NCBI GenBank assembly: GCA_949752735.1
Contig: OX457047.1
Span: 32,523,280 to 32,587,279 of the forward strand
Direction of reading: 5' to 3'
DNA: 64,000 nucleotides
From: Lumbricus terrestris
Lineage: Eukaryota > Annelida > Clitellata > Crassiclitellata > Lumbricidae
Each line of letters begins with the position of its first letter. The first letter of the stretch is position 1. Under the pieces are notes generated by a model. It did no database searches and was not told where the DNA came from. It saw only the letters and a list, made by a program, of their open reading frames with translations. Shown here piece after piece: positions 1 to 10,087 of this stretch. Both the position numbers and the translations under genes were made by a program.

Positions 1-1886
1 TGACCCACTATCTCCGACTGCTCGGGCGCCGCTTCACTGCACACCGCCGTCTCCCTCTCACTCTGTCTCAGTGCATGTGCTCTAGCCTGTGCACGAGTCG
101 TCACCGCGACCTCCAACACCTGTCCTGCCAGCGCTGTATCATTACCCACAATGCAATGCACCCCAGCCATTGGAAGTGAATTCATTAGACAGCATAACAC
201 CTCACCTTGAACAAATGCACAATCAACATTCACTTTCACCAGAGGACATTCCACAATAGAACCAGATATACCTCTGAGTAATCGCGTTTCATTCATGTGT
301 ACAAACTCATGCTCATTCAACCATTCATTAGACACCAAAGACTGCAGCGCTCCACTGTCCCTCAAGAACACCGCCTCCTTTCGTGCACCCTCATCATCAA
401 TTACACATCCAATCACACAAAATGGTGCATACAGTTTATCAACAGATTCAATTGGCTTCGGAAAACTCTGTGGTTTAACAGGCGCCGAAACAGTCTGAAC
501 CAAACCCACAGGTTTCGCACCCCTCCAATTTTCCATTTGAGTCCCCTCCTTTCGTTTTAATTTCCAACAACTGGCCTTCGTATGACCTGGCGCTCTACAA
601 AATGCGCACGTGACCGGTTCCCCAAAACCAGTGACGTCATCATTTTCCCGCACAGGCTTATTAAACCCATACGTTCCTCTTTGAGGCGAACGTCGACCCC
701 AATTTGTATCACGACGCGTACCATCCTTGTACCCCACGCCTTGACGCTCCCATACATCTTTCTTCTCACTTTCATCAGATGAGAATCCTCGTGTACGGTC
801 GAAAAAATCCCTGCGGAACCCCCCAGAATAATGGTTCGGCCCCTGCTTGTATAACACTGCATATTCATCCGCTAAACGTGCAGCACTTGCAACAGTATCA
901 GGACTCTTATCTATCAGCCACCTGTGTACTTCAATAGGTAACGCTTGTACAAACTGCTCCATGAGAATTACCTCTTTAAATTTTGCTAACTCCTCCCACG
1001 AGTTTGTACCCTCAATCCATCTCTGAAAAGGACTCTGCAGTCGAAATGCATAATTCGCATACGTTTCCCTCGGTTCTTTTCGCAACCCCCGAAATTTCTT
1101 TCGATAAAATTCCGGAATACGTTCGTACGCCGTCAATAGCGCACTCTTCACAATATCATATTGGACGCACTCCTCCAACGATAAAGCCGCAAAAACTTTC
1201 GCCGCCTTCCCCGACAACTGTGGCTGTAGGAGGGACGACCATTTTCCCATCGGAATTTGATGCAACGTCATTGCTTGCTCAAACGCCGCAAAATAATGTT
1301 CGATATCGGCCGAATCAAATTTTGGCACAAATTTCAGAGCTGCCCCAAAACGCAAATCCTCATTTCCATGCGCTGGTCGTTCGACAGCACCACCTCCTTC
1401 TATTCTCCGTCCGTCCATTTCTAATCTCTGCTTCTCCAATTCCATATTCATTCGTTTCTCCTCCATGTCAAATCTCCTTTTCGTCTCCTCTGCTTCAATC
1501 CTCAATTTATTCTCCTCTCTCTCTGCTTCAATCCTCCATTTATTCTCCTCTCTCTCTGCTTCAATCCTCAATTTATTCTCCTCTGCTGCAATCTGCATTT
1601 TCTTCTCCTCGAATCTCATTCGCTCCTTCTCTCTCTCCCACTCTCTGTCCTCTTTTAAGTGCAAGCGCTCTAACTCGGCCTCCTCTTTCTTCGCCTGTGC
1701 CTTAAGTTTCCAAGCTGCACTACCCAATTTCGGTGACAATGGTTTCATAGCCATTCTCCTCACCTGTGACCTAGACACGTCCTCCACATCCTCACCATAT
1801 GTCTCACTCACCAGTCGAAGTGTGTCACTTGGTATGTCTCTGACATCCCCAAATTCAGGAATTAACTCCTCCTCTAACGACGCCAT
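1..1886 (-). CDS. Gag-protease polyprotein of Ty3/gypsy element, N-terminal 628 codons, partial
   Basis: ATG at 1886 opens a frame with no stop down to the window edge. Residues about 60-170 are a charged coiled coil (Glu/Lys/Arg-rich) containing an 11-residue unit repeated about three times, visible as a 33-bp DNA repeat near 1490-1600. Residues about 195-345 form a capsid-like helical domain resembling the gag ancestor of the SCAN domain (for example LRKEPRETYANYAFRL). A perfect CCHC zinc knuckle, CAFCRAPGHTKASC, is at residues 427-440 and would bind genomic RNA. An aspartic protease follows, with the catalytic DSGA at 510-513 and a GND motif near 590, then a TTRAQ linker, often found between protease and reverse transcriptase in this group. 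Gag and protease are in one frame. Family assignment is strong; the exact lineage is inference. Confidence 0.85.
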   Translation of the reverse strand, partial: MASLEEELIPEFGDVRDIPSDTLRLVSETYGEDVEDVSRSQVRRMAMKPLSPKLGSAAWKLKAQAKKEEAELERLHLKEDREWEREKERMRFEEKKMQIAAEENKLRIEAEREENKWRIEAEREENKLRIEAEETKRRFDMEEKRMNMELEKQRLEMDGRRIEGGGAVERPAHGNEDLRFGAALKFVPKFDSADIEHYFAAFEQAMTLHQIPMGKWSSLLQPQLSGKAAKVFAALSLEECVQYDIVKSALLTAYERIPEFYRKKFRGLRKEPRETYANYAFRLQSPFQRWIEGTNSWEELAKFKEVILMEQFVQALPIEVHRWLIDKSPDTVASAARLADEYAVLYKQGPNHYSGGFRRDFFDRTRGFSSDESEKKDVWERQGVGYKDGTRRDTNWGRRSPQRGTYGFNKPVRENDDVTGFGEPVTCAFCRAPGHTKASCWKLKRKEGTQMENWRGAKPVGLVQTVSAPVKPQSFPKPIESVDKLYAPFCVIGCVIDDEGARKEAVFLRDSGALQSLVSNEWLNEHEFVHMNETRLLRGISGSIVECPLVKVNVDCAFVQGEVLCCLMNSLPMAGVHCIVGNDTALAGQVLEVAVTTRAQARAHALRQSERETAVCSEAAPEQSEIVG

Positions 1887-2195
1887 TTTACCTCTACGCC
1901 CTGTCGACTATTCGACGTGCAGACCAACGCACAGCGCAAAAATTCACCCACGACAGCTCACTTCAAAACTGTCTCGACCAAATTTACAAAACTCGCAAAA
2001 CTCAATGTCGCAAAACGTCGAAATTTCCCGCACTAATTTTCCCGACCTAATTCGCCAAAAACAACAACCATTGACCTGTCATCACGGCCAACCACCATAT
2101 AACACTTTTCCAACGGAATTACCACCGTACTATTCGCTAAATTTCACGGAAACAACGCCCCTTTTTTGACGCAAATTTCAAATTATCGTGAAAAA

Positions 2196-2212
2196 AATCC
2201 CGAGAGACCCCA
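2196..2212 (-). other. Primer-binding site for minus-strand DNA synthesis
   Basis: On the - strand the sequence TGGGGTCTCTCGGGATT starts two bases after the LTR end (CCCAACA at 2221-2215). TGG is the complement of a tRNA CCA tail and the rest resembles acceptor plus T-arm sequence. The position next to the LTR and the TGG start are standard for LTR elements; which tRNA is used was not determined. Confidence 0.65.
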
Positions 2213-2214
2213 TC

Positions 2215-2692
2215 TGTTGGGTTCACTTGCTCTAGTCTAGAAGATGATGAGTAATACTCAGGTCCGTAATGTAAAATAACATCGATTTATTCAATAACAG
2301 AGCAGTCTGACAAGAAGTAGGTTAACGTTACCCAAAGCTGACATGAAGTACGACCGATACAGCTGATTCGACAGAGCTGACGTGAAGACACACCAGGCTA
2401 ACGGAGCCCAAAGGAAGACGGATGTAGGCCAGTTCACCAACGAGGTGGGACGGCAATCGAAGAAGACAAACGTCGTAGAACACGAACCACACGCCACGCT
2501 CAACAGGAGTCGAACACACACCACAGAGTATACCCACGACAAGAAGCAAGCCCCCACAGTAGTAGCCCTTTAAATAGGCCCTGCCCTTCCCTCAACTCCC
2601 ACATAGTCAAGGAGAGTCCAAGTAAGGAAGCCCAGAGGGGTAATAGGTAGCTAACACTCACAGTATGCCAAGCGTAAGAATGGGAAATGACA
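2215..2692 (-). repeat. 5' LTR of the Ty3/gypsy element
   Basis: The inner border ends in ACA on the - strand directly before the primer-binding site. A TATA-like TATTTAAA lies at about 2570-2577 and a polyadenylation signal AATAAA at 2291-2286, giving the U3-R-U5 layout on the - strand. The outer border near 2692 is a guess from a terminal TG; without the other LTR it could be off by tens of bases. Confidence 0.6.
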
Positions 2693-3232
2693 ATGCTCTA
2701 AAGTCTAAACCCTAGACCGCCTTTATGGGCTAATGTAAGGAATTCATCTATGCTTTTGTGAGACACTAAGTACTTTTTATGAGGCACTCTGTGCTTTTAT
2801 AAGGTACTCAGTACTTTTATGAGGTACTAAGTGTGTTCATTAGCTACTTTGTGGCTACAATCAGTGAACAACAAGAAACTGATAGTTAGCTTGCTACTCA
2901 TGGTACTATGCAAACTGTCATCATTAGAAATAGTTCGTTAATATATTAAAGTTAATAATGAGGTGCTAGGTGAAAGTGCTATCATAATGTCATTGATAAT
3001 TGCATGCATGTTGACATCTTTTATAATGATTACAATAGCACTATTCGTAATGATTGTCAAGAGAGGAAGTGCTATCACAATGTTGTTGATATTTGCTTTC
3101 ATGTTGTCAGCTTTTGGCAATATATATATATTTACAGTGATGATTGCTACAAGGATTAAATAATCACAATGATCATCAAGAAGAAGCAATGAGCAAAGTT
3201 AATCTGATCTTGTTCATTGTTCGTTTGTTTAG
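2693..3232. other. Non-coding stretch, probably CCDC174 intron, with degenerate repeats
   Basis: No exon recognised. Bases 2745-2830 hold about three degenerate copies of a 23-24 bp unit built around gaggtactaagtactttt-like words. Bases 2965-3120 hold two diverged copies of an about 55-bp segment starting aagtgctatcaYaatgt. It ends in a pyrimidine-rich tract before the acceptor AG at 3231-3232. Confidence 0.5.
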
Positions 3233-3374
3233 ACTCGGAGTCAACGAGAGAAGCACGACAAATTGAAAGAGAAACGAAAGCATATGCTCAGCGCTCGTCT
3301 TGAAAAGGTTAAGCAACGACGAATTGTCAAGGACACAGTGGCAAACATTGACCTTGACCCAATGGCCTTTGGAG
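3233..3374 (+). CDS. CCDC174: CCDC174-like protein, internal exon (third from last)
   Basis: The exon follows the acceptor tttgtttag and ends at the donor GTAAGT. It begins on a codon boundary and ends one base into a codon. The frame reads TRSQREKHDKLKEKRKHMLS and continues ARLEKVKQRR, a Lys/Arg-rich helix that lines up with the coiled-coil segment of vertebrate CCDC174 (pattern QR.KR..IKEKRK..LEARL.K). The other two frames contain stops. CCDC174 is a nuclear protein linked to the spliceosome and exon-junction complex; that function is family knowledge, not visible here. Upstream exons encoding the N-terminus are not in this window. Confidence 0.78.
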
Positions 3375-3419
3375 GTAAGTGGTTCGTGTAGTGTTTTTCT
3401 CCCGCAGTTTTGTAAATTG

Positions 3420-3627
3420 CTTAATGCAGTGGCACTCTTTTTCAATGGCTAGTCCTAGAACCTGGAATGGGCTCCCTGTTGCGCTCCACCTTGTGCCTAG
3501 AGGTCACATCACTATGTCCCTTTCTCGCTTATAAACTGCATTATTTAGCCGTTGTTGAACTGGGAGCGCTTCTGAGTAGTTACCTTGAAGGTGCGCTATT
3601 TAAAAAGTCAATAATAATAATAATTGC
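3420..3627 (+). repeat. LINE 3' end fragment (L2/CR1-like), AAT tail
   Basis: It encodes the non-LTR reverse transcriptase C-terminal signature PRTWNGLPVAL (about 3451-3483), then a 3' UTR with agcgcttctgagtag and cttgaaggtgcgctat, and ends in an (AAT)n tail at 3610-3624. It lies in the CCDC174 intron 3375-4005. It is the same family as the copies at 6695, 11405, 14020, 53595 and 54985. Confidence 0.7.
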
Positions 3628-4005
3628 ATCTTGTCAGTTTATTAACCTAGTTGTCTTTGCTGATTCTCTTTGTTTCTTTCTTTGCTATATTTGGAAACTG
3701 TGCATTTGTGCTAGCCGGCCCAAATGAATAGAATAAACTTCCAGAATTTATTCACATAATATTTTTTATCACTCTTTGGGGAAAAACCTAAAGACTTATT
3801 TTTTTGGAAATTTGTTATGAGTAGACTCTCATGTTATGCTCTTTCATGCAAGTTCATTTTTGTCTAGGCGCATTTTAAATGACATTTTAATGATAATAAG
3901 AGTAATAGTATACTGATATTATTTGCACAATGCGCTTTGCTTGTTTATTGGCATGTTTTATTTTTAATATTTTGAACTCACGTTGGTTATTTACTTGCTG
4001 TGCAG
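3628..4005 (+). other. Intron sequence, nothing recognised
   Basis: AT-rich intron between the LINE fragment and the acceptor at 4004-4005. I see no gene or repeat of known type. Confidence 0.5.
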
Positions 4006-4125
4006 ATGAAGGTGAAGAGAGGGAAGCTGAATCAATAAAAGAGCCGGAGTTAATTGTTCGAGATGATTCGTGGAGGAAGAATGCGCCTGTACGAGAATGG
4101 GACAAGGACAAGAAACCGATCTTTG
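4006..4125 (+). CDS. CCDC174: CCDC174-like protein, penultimate exon
   Basis: Acceptor tgctgtgcag, donor GTAAGT. It joins in frame to both neighbours, with a one-base phase at each end. An acidic stretch (DEGEEREAESIKEPELIV) leads to VREWDKDKKPIF, which matches the conserved IREWDRGK..F block of CCDC174. This is the best family-defining motif of the three exons. Confidence 0.8.
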
Positions 4126-4204
4126 GTAAGTTATCAAAGTCTTGCTTACCATCCAAATGTATTTAGTTAACAAGCTGAGCTATCGAATCTAATCTTATGA
4201 CTTA

Positions 4205-4480
4205 AGTAGCACCATTGTATTGTATTAAAACATTTATAGAGCACCTCTAATAGGGTGAACCTATCAGAGGCGCTCCCATTGTGCAAGGCCACGAGAGAAG
4301 AAATAGGTTTGAGAAAAGAAATGACAAGGAGGGATCGCTAGCTAGAATATGAGATCGAGTAGATTGGGACAGTGTATTCCAAAGAGAGGTAAAGGACCGG
4401 GGCTGAGCCGTAGATGTTCTAGTTTGAGGAACTAACAGGTAAAATCTGTTTGAAGAACGAAGTGGATGATGTGAGGAGAC
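4205..4480 (-). repeat. LINE 3' end fragment (L2/CR1-like), minus orientation
   Basis: On the - strand a diverged TSLWNTLSQSTRS reverse-transcriptase end is followed by gggagcgcctctga, tctataaatg and a short (ACAAT)n tail near 4205-4225. It lies in the intron 4126-5051. The 5' limit is uncertain. Confidence 0.55.
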
Positions 4481-4862
4481 TGAAAGAGACCATTTTTATG
4501 GTAAATCAAAAATTAGCTTCAAAATGAATCATAGTCAATGAATCAAATGAATCTTTACTCAAAATTTGCAGTCCTTTGGGGAAGCGGAGTGAAAAATGCA
4601 TTAGGTTCTCATAGAAAACACAGTCTTAAGTTGGAGTCCTGTTAGGTGATCTATTCCTTTTGGCGCTCAACAATTTGCTAATGTGTACGATGCTGGCTGA
4701 TGGGGACTTCTCCAGTTTTAGGAGTTGATGCTCTTTCCAGGTGATCTGGTAGAAACAACATCCACCTATCCAGATGCATTCCATGCTCTTTGCTTCTCTG
4801 CATTCTCCAGCATTTTATATGCGGTGTGTAGTCGGCTTTTATATTTCATCTGGCATTATCAG

Positions 4863-5012
4863 CACGGGCGGAGTTTATCAGGGGCTTGGGGGGGCTAAGC
4901 CCCCAAGAAGACCCAGATTCATTTTTTACCGTGTGAATGGTTTCTTTTCCTGGGCTTAGCCCCCCAAGAAGGCTTTAGCCCCTCCAAGAACGGAAACCAA
5001 ACTCCGCCCATG
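4863..5012. mobile_element. hAT-like MITE, 150 bp, perfect 8-bp TSD
   Basis: The terminal inverted repeats are CACGGGCGGAGTTT on the left and the complement of CATGGGCGGAGTTT on the right. It is flanked by the identical 8-bp direct repeat attatcag at 4855-4862 and 5013-5020. Inside is a second inverted pair of G/C-rich runs (ggggggctaagccccc type). The 8-bp duplication and CA start point to hAT. It has no coding capacity and sits 39 bp before the last CCDC174 exon. Confidence 0.85.
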
Positions 5013-5051
5013 ATTATCAGATTCTAGCGTATGTTTTGTGATTTTCTGTAG

Positions 5052-6199
5052 ATCAAGAATCTTGGCTGGAGAAACAGCGAGAAGAAAGACTTCAAGACTT
5101 TGCTCCTCCTGTCCTATACGAGCAACAACAGCAGAAGATGGTATCACAGTTCAAGCGGACAAAGCTCATACATCACACACAGCCATCTTTAAAGAAAACA
5201 CTGGCGACATCTGTTGATGAGCAGGCAACCAGTGCGATGCCTTTTGGAGAGAAATTGTCTGGATTCGAACCTAATATGACTAATGACAGAACTTGCGTTT
5301 CATCCCCCTTTAGCGTGACTCTCGAAATGCGTCCATCTACTGACCAGGGAGCTGGTACGGTTGACAATCATCCTCCAAGTAACGATGTTTCTGAAATTCC
5401 ACTTCCATGCACGGACAATTTGGAAGGGAATAGCGCCGCACGTTTGCCTGCTCTAGAACAGGGATCCACAGTATCATCAAATTTTACCAGTTTCCCTTCT
5501 GGACATTTTCAGCCATACATGCATCCTGGTGGATATTACTGGTCTGGGATGGGAGAATCTCTTGAACCGACGACAGGTATTGTTGGCCAGGAGTACCGTG
5601 TTCCACCCTGGGGTGTTGACTCAAGCTTCGCTCAACCAGCTGGGCAGCAACAGGTGGTTGGCCTGTCTCAAGAATGCGGACCAGCTTATGCGGCAACCGA
5701 CGACCAAATTCAGTCGGTTGAAACGGATCACGTTGAGCCTCAGTTGGACGAGACTCCTCCTGGTTATGTAGCTCCTCAGCCTGTTCACTACTCCAATGCA
5801 CCGATGAAGCCACAGCCGAAAGGACCGAAATACACGACCGTAAACGTGCACGAGATCCCTCTGACCCTTCCAGAACCGCCTAGTGCCAACTTCGTGCCAC
5901 ACTATCCATCGCAGGAGGAAGTCATTGCGCTGAAGAAAGCCGCGAGAGGAGAGAAGAGCGAGCAAGCGAACATTAAAGACTGGTTTCGGCAGTTCGACCA
6001 AAGACACCGCGCTCCCTCTGGTGTTGATAAAATGTCTAAACCCCCGATGAAGCCTTCTGCTGCTGGCACGCTGCTTAGGCCAAGCACGATACCGTTTGCA
6101 TCACGGTACATACAGAGAAAGGGTGGACAGTCGACTGAGGACTCTGCGGCTGCCATTTTTGATCCTGCTAAACCTCCTCCAACCTTAAATTCCCAATGA
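5052..6199 (+). CDS. CCDC174: CCDC174-like protein, last coding exon with long C-terminal tail
   Basis: The acceptor ttttctgtag is followed by an open frame to TGA at 6197-6199 (about 382 codons). The first 35 residues (WLEKQREERLQDFAPPVLY) match the vertebrate W.KRQ.....DFAPPS.YF block, where the human protein has only some tens of residues left. Here about 350 more follow: low-complexity Pro/Ser/Gln-rich sequence, then a more ordered-looking segment near 5875-6010 (PSQEEVIALKKAARGE... IKDWFRQFDQRHR) and a Pro-rich end. I recognise no domain in the tail. The long minus-strand frames here are shadows. The exon has no introns or frameshifts, so the tail looks functional, perhaps lineage-specific. 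Confidence 0.8.
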
Positions 6200-6600
6200 C
6201 CCATTGTATCAATGTAAAAACTTAGCCACGAGTAAAATTGTCAGCCCATTTGAGTTGGTTTAGAACACTTGTGTAATACAAGCATGAATTTTACTTCTGT
6301 GAGGATCTGAACGTGAATTGACTAATTCTATTCTATTCTATTTTGAATTTTGACTAATGACCTGATCCAAGATAAAAAAATGCCTGATCTAAATAAGCAG
6401 TATTGTTGTGTGAAGCTGTGTGCTTATTGAACAGGATGTTTTAAATTCTGTGTATATGAATTCTGTGAGTTGTTATTGTTCTTGTCGGCTTGTGTCATTG
6501 GACAAGTTCTCGTGACTCTTGCATCCTTTTCCATTTCCTACCTTTAATTTGTACAGTATAATGATGATGATGAATTAAAATAACAGATGATCAAACTCAC
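6200..6600 (+). other. Probable CCDC174 3' UTR
   Basis: AT-rich sequence after the stop codon. No AATAAA was seen close by; the variant signal ATTAAA at 6574-6579 is a candidate polyadenylation signal. The extent is inferred. Confidence 0.35.
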
Positions 6601-6694
6601 AAGACATGCACTTATGGATTGACATTTTACTGTCTATCAGAAAGTTATTGACCTTACAATCATTCACTTTTAAAGGCATCTACCATGTATCGGG

Positions 6695-6860
6695 GGTAAG
6701 ACCCTCAACCTGGAATGGCCTTCCTCGACCCTCCGCTCTCTTTTTGTAAAAATCAGGCTTTCCTCTCTCATCTTAAGACAGTTTTTATTTGGCCGTGCTG
6801 TGGTTGGTAGCGCCTCTGAGTAGTTCCCTTGAATATAAATGCACATAATGAATGAATATG
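6695..6860 (+). repeat. LINE 3' end fragment, GAAT tail
   Basis: RPSTWNGLPRPSAL (6700-6742) is the reverse-transcriptase C-terminal signature. It is followed by tagcgcctctgagtagttcccttgaatat and a short (GAAT)n tail near 6847-6858. Confidence 0.65.
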
Positions 6861-6923
6861 ATTAAATATCGACTGCATACTAAGTTTTGAAACATACGAT
6901 AACATCATTAAGGTTACTTGCTA

Positions 6924-7189
6924 CATAGGCGGAGACCTGGGCCGAGAATTGGGGGGGACGGAAAGACGCGAGATTTTCAGAAAAATTTCTGACGACCGGC
7001 GAAATCTCGAAAAAAACCTTATTTTCGCTGCCCAAACAGTTTATGACTTTTTTTTTTAGTCATCCGGCCAAAATCTCGACGAAATTTTCTATTTTCGCTG
7101 CAAAAAAGTCTTGACGCTCAAACATTGGGGGGGACAAATGCAACACTTTCATTGGGGGGGGGACCGTCCCCCCTAGGTCTCCGCCCATG
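6924..7189. mobile_element. hAT-like MITE, 266 bp, perfect 8-bp TSD
   Basis: The inverted ends are CATAGGCGGAGACCTGGG and the complement of CATGGGCGGAGACCTAGG. The flanking 8-bp repeat acttgcta is identical at 6916-6923 and 7190-7197. Long G and C runs lie inside each end. The ends resemble those of the element at 4863 (CAYRGGCGGAG), so they may share a transposase source. Confidence 0.85.
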
Positions 7190-7197
7190 ACTTGCTA

Positions 7198-9816
7198 AAC
7201 TGATCTGAAGTTGTTGTTAAACATCAATATTTACTTCAGGCGTCCTTTTCATGTGGGTAACATGGCTCGATTGAACGTTAATTTCATTGTGTTAAATAAA
7301 ACATGGATTCCAGTGGCGTCGGCACCACCATAGGTCACGGCAGGTCATGTGACCGACCTGTTTTATTCTTGACCTGCCAGAAATTCTTCGGAACTTTTAA
7401 CGTCTTCAATACGTTTAATTTCTTTGACCTGCTGAATAACTCGCTTGACCCTAATGCGACATTCTGAAATTGCATAGCAGGCACAGTCACTGATGAATTC
7501 AACCCTGGACGTTAATGTGGTGACCTACCATGTATGCAGTACTTGACAGTCAGTGACTAAGTCGCCTTAGTCATAGGTCCACCACTCACAATGACTCATG
7601 TAGGCCTACTAGTAAGTACTTATAATAATAATAATAATAATAATAATTATTATTATTTACTAAGTGCTATCTACGATGAGCATCAGTTGGTACTGATAAG
7701 CAGTCGTGCGTGAATGACCTGATCGAGGTCCTAGAAAGTACCCATCTCAGGGCAGCCCCGAACCTGCACGAAGGTAAGCAAGCACTCAAGTGTATGGCCT
7801 GCTTTAATGTCACATGCTTGAGTAGTGTAGCTGCAGGAGAAGAAATGGGATAGAAATTATTGCTTGATGCAACCTAACTGCAATTAATATGCAGCCTTAT
7901 TACACAGTCTAATTCTACATCGGGAGAAATGTTAGTTCTGAAAGGTCAGACTTTCCATTTATAGACTTTATCTTATTGCATGGTAGGCTGCACATGTTTC
8001 TGAAGGGTATAAAGTCAATGGTTGGTACACAAACCAAGCTATATATATATTATATGTATATATATGTATATAATGTATATATATATATATATATATATAT
8101 AGGCCTAAGGGCGGACATGACATTCACTAAGGCTAGTCCACTCAAGCAGAGATGGTAATACTCGTTCTTGGCAGGAATGCATTCCTATCGAGCGACTATC
8201 AAAATGTGCCCCACAACAGTTGTGATGAAAATTTTAATATATACTATATACACCTTTTTCTATAAGCTTACTGATAATTATAATTATGGCCTTGATCTTG
8301 CCCATTGCCCCTCAATTTGTACAAGTGAGATATAGCCTAGCAGCACCACTTAATATAGGGGTCTACTCTTTTGATCAGACTACTAGGTCGATATTAAAAT
8401 CTCTTAAATATTATAGGCTCTTTCACTGGCATAAAAAAAATACACAGACCAGAAAGACAATTCTCATGCTATGAAACTGCACGACTAAAATTTCTCATTT
8501 ATCGATAAAACGAAGCTAGTTTATTTACCCTACGTGAGTTGCCTAACAATAAGGAGTTGCTTCAGCCCTTATGACCACAGTAGCCTAACGGCCAGGAGAT
8601 AAGCAAATTAAAGCAATGCATGGACAGCTGTTGTGCCTGACAGAGTTTATTATCATTATTTTATTATTTTTATTAATGCTATGAAATTGCACGACTAAAA
8701 TTTCTCATTTATCGATAAAACAAAGCTAGTTGATTTACCCTGTGTTTTAGTTATTTGAATATTATCTACAAGCATGTGCGTCCAGCGTAGCATGCATTAA
8801 TTTATTCTATAGTCATTATTTCAAATAATTACTAGGCCTAAGTCTAAACATGCCATTTTCTTGCTTGCCAGCGGCCTCTGTCACCTGTGGCTAAGCTTGT
8901 GTCAGTGGCAAGTGGCAACCCAGGACCCTTTTATTAGCGGGATTCGTCTGTACCAGTCGGTCTCTGAATCATATGTGACTAACTTTACCCGTGGGACCGT
9001 GACTATTTTTGTTGGTAAGTCGGTCATAGCGCCTCACCGGTTTGCTAACCTTCGGTATTATACCAACAACCGCGTGCCATGGTTATTATTCAGTTTCACT
9101 TGATTAAGATCATGATGTATGCTTTTGGGAACAATTTTATTGAATTGAATTGAAAATCTGTTGTAGACACTAATTTCCTTACTCACCGAGCAAACAGCGT
9201 GGCGTATACATCTCGAGTCTGGTTCCCTGTTTAAGCAGATATCACAGCACGAACAACGTAACAAAGACTGGCGAGCAGGTTTCCAGCTTGGGATAGGCTG
9301 TTCGCAGCTTTAAGACCACAAGCGAATCAGACGATGATAAGCTGGTCGTAACTCTGACGACTACGTTTGCTTTTGATGGCGAAAGATCTCCGATAAATTA
9401 CTCTTCCGCGAACTGAAAATATCGGATTTGATAAGTTATAATTAAATTGTGGCCATTAGTAAGGCGTTCCAACATCTCGGGAAGGTTCAACAGAGAATAT
9501 CGTACGCGGATATCTGTTCTTGCGCAAACCGTATACCCAATAATACAAGCTGTTCTCGAGGCTAAAAGCAATCAAAGAGTTTCTCAATTATTAAAGAAAC
9601 GTTCTCAAATTACAAAATACTTAAAAAGGTTAACTTCTCACTTTGGCAGCATGCAGTGATGATCGAAGGCAGTTTTCAGCTTTGCTGCCTTTTGTGAATG
9701 ATCGGAGTTGGCCACAGAAACGAGATTAACGATACTGACGACTGTTGCTTTATGCAGTTCGTCATAGGTGAGAGATATTCGTTAGTAAGAAGATTATTAA
9801 TAATCAAGGTGTAAAC
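7198..9816 (+). other. Intergenic region and presumed CSNK1G promoter and 5' UTR
   Basis: It lies between the two host genes. It holds an (AAT)n microsatellite (7621-7660), an AT/TATA-rich run (8040-8100) and a 66-bp direct duplication (8466-8531 and 8686-8751). No TATA box or promoter motif could be assigned with confidence. Open frames here are short and unconvincing. The last few hundred bases are probably CSNK1G 5' UTR, inferred only from position. Confidence 0.45.
8466..8751 (+). repeat. 66-bp direct duplication, 220 bp apart
   Basis: The segment beginning atgctatgaaaYtgcacgac recurs at 8466-8531 and 8686-8751 with about three mismatches. The intervening 154 bp is unrelated. Confidence 0.8.
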
Positions 9817-10000
9817 ATGACGACGTTGGGCACCAACAAGGACCAGACGACGAAGAGAACCCAGCCGCAGTCTGTCGCGCGTACTATGCCGAACAGCGCG
9901 TCGAACCCAAACTCGGAGAACTCTGGTGTCATGCTGGTCGGACCGAATTTTCGAGTGGGAAAGAAGATAGGCTGTGGGAATTTCGGAGAACTTCGATTAG
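9817..10000 (+). CDS. CSNK1G: Casein kinase 1 gamma, exon 1
   Basis: The ATG at 9817 has A at -3, and an in-frame TGA at 9769-9771 blocks any longer start in contiguous sequence. The first 37 residues are a polar Ser/Asn/Thr-rich extension, as in animal CK1 gamma. Then comes the family signature [20 protein letters not shown], with the ATP-binding glycine loop G52-x-G54-x-x-G57. The exon ends one base into a codon before GTAAGG. CK1 gamma is a membrane-attached Ser/Thr kinase acting in Wnt signalling (LRP5/6 phosphorylation) and vesicle traffic, by family knowledge. The 5' UTR could contain another upstream exon that I cannot see. Confidence 0.95.
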
Positions 10001-10087
10001 GTAAGGCCTGTGAACGTTACTTTTTGTCGTAAGAAAACAGAGCCTTAGTTGAGGACCACCCATGCCACTGCATGCATTGTTTGTCTG

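Larger units (their letters stand above)
1..2692 (-). mobile_element. Ty3/gypsy LTR retrotransposon, 5' part, cut by the window edge
   Basis: Read on the - strand the order is LTR (about 2692-2215), primer-binding site (2212-2196), untranslated leader (2195-1887) and an open gag-protease frame (1886 to the edge). Reverse transcriptase, RNase H, integrase and the 3' LTR would lie left of position 1. The order and the CCHC-knuckle, retropepsin layout are those of Metaviridae. The outer LTR border is uncertain because the partner LTR and the target duplication cannot be seen. It lies antisense to the CCDC174 exons and probably sits in an intron of that gene, since the next exon starts at 3233. 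The uninterrupted frame suggests a fairly young copy. Confidence 0.85.

Noticed and set aside
983..2169. Long plus-strand open frames (240 and 234 codons)
   Set aside because: They are antisense shadows of the intact gag frame, whose zinc knuckle and protease motifs are on the - strand.
5484..6204. Minus-strand frames opposite the CCDC174 last exon (109, 128 and 100 codons)
   Set aside because: Shadows of the supported + strand exon; no motifs.
7311..7600. hAT-like start cagtggcgtcggcacc
   Set aside because: No convincing complementary right end or matching 8-bp flanks were found.
9447..9659. 70-codon frame just before CSNK1G
   Set aside because: It lies in the presumed 5' UTR, has no family features, and is separated from the kinase start by stops.
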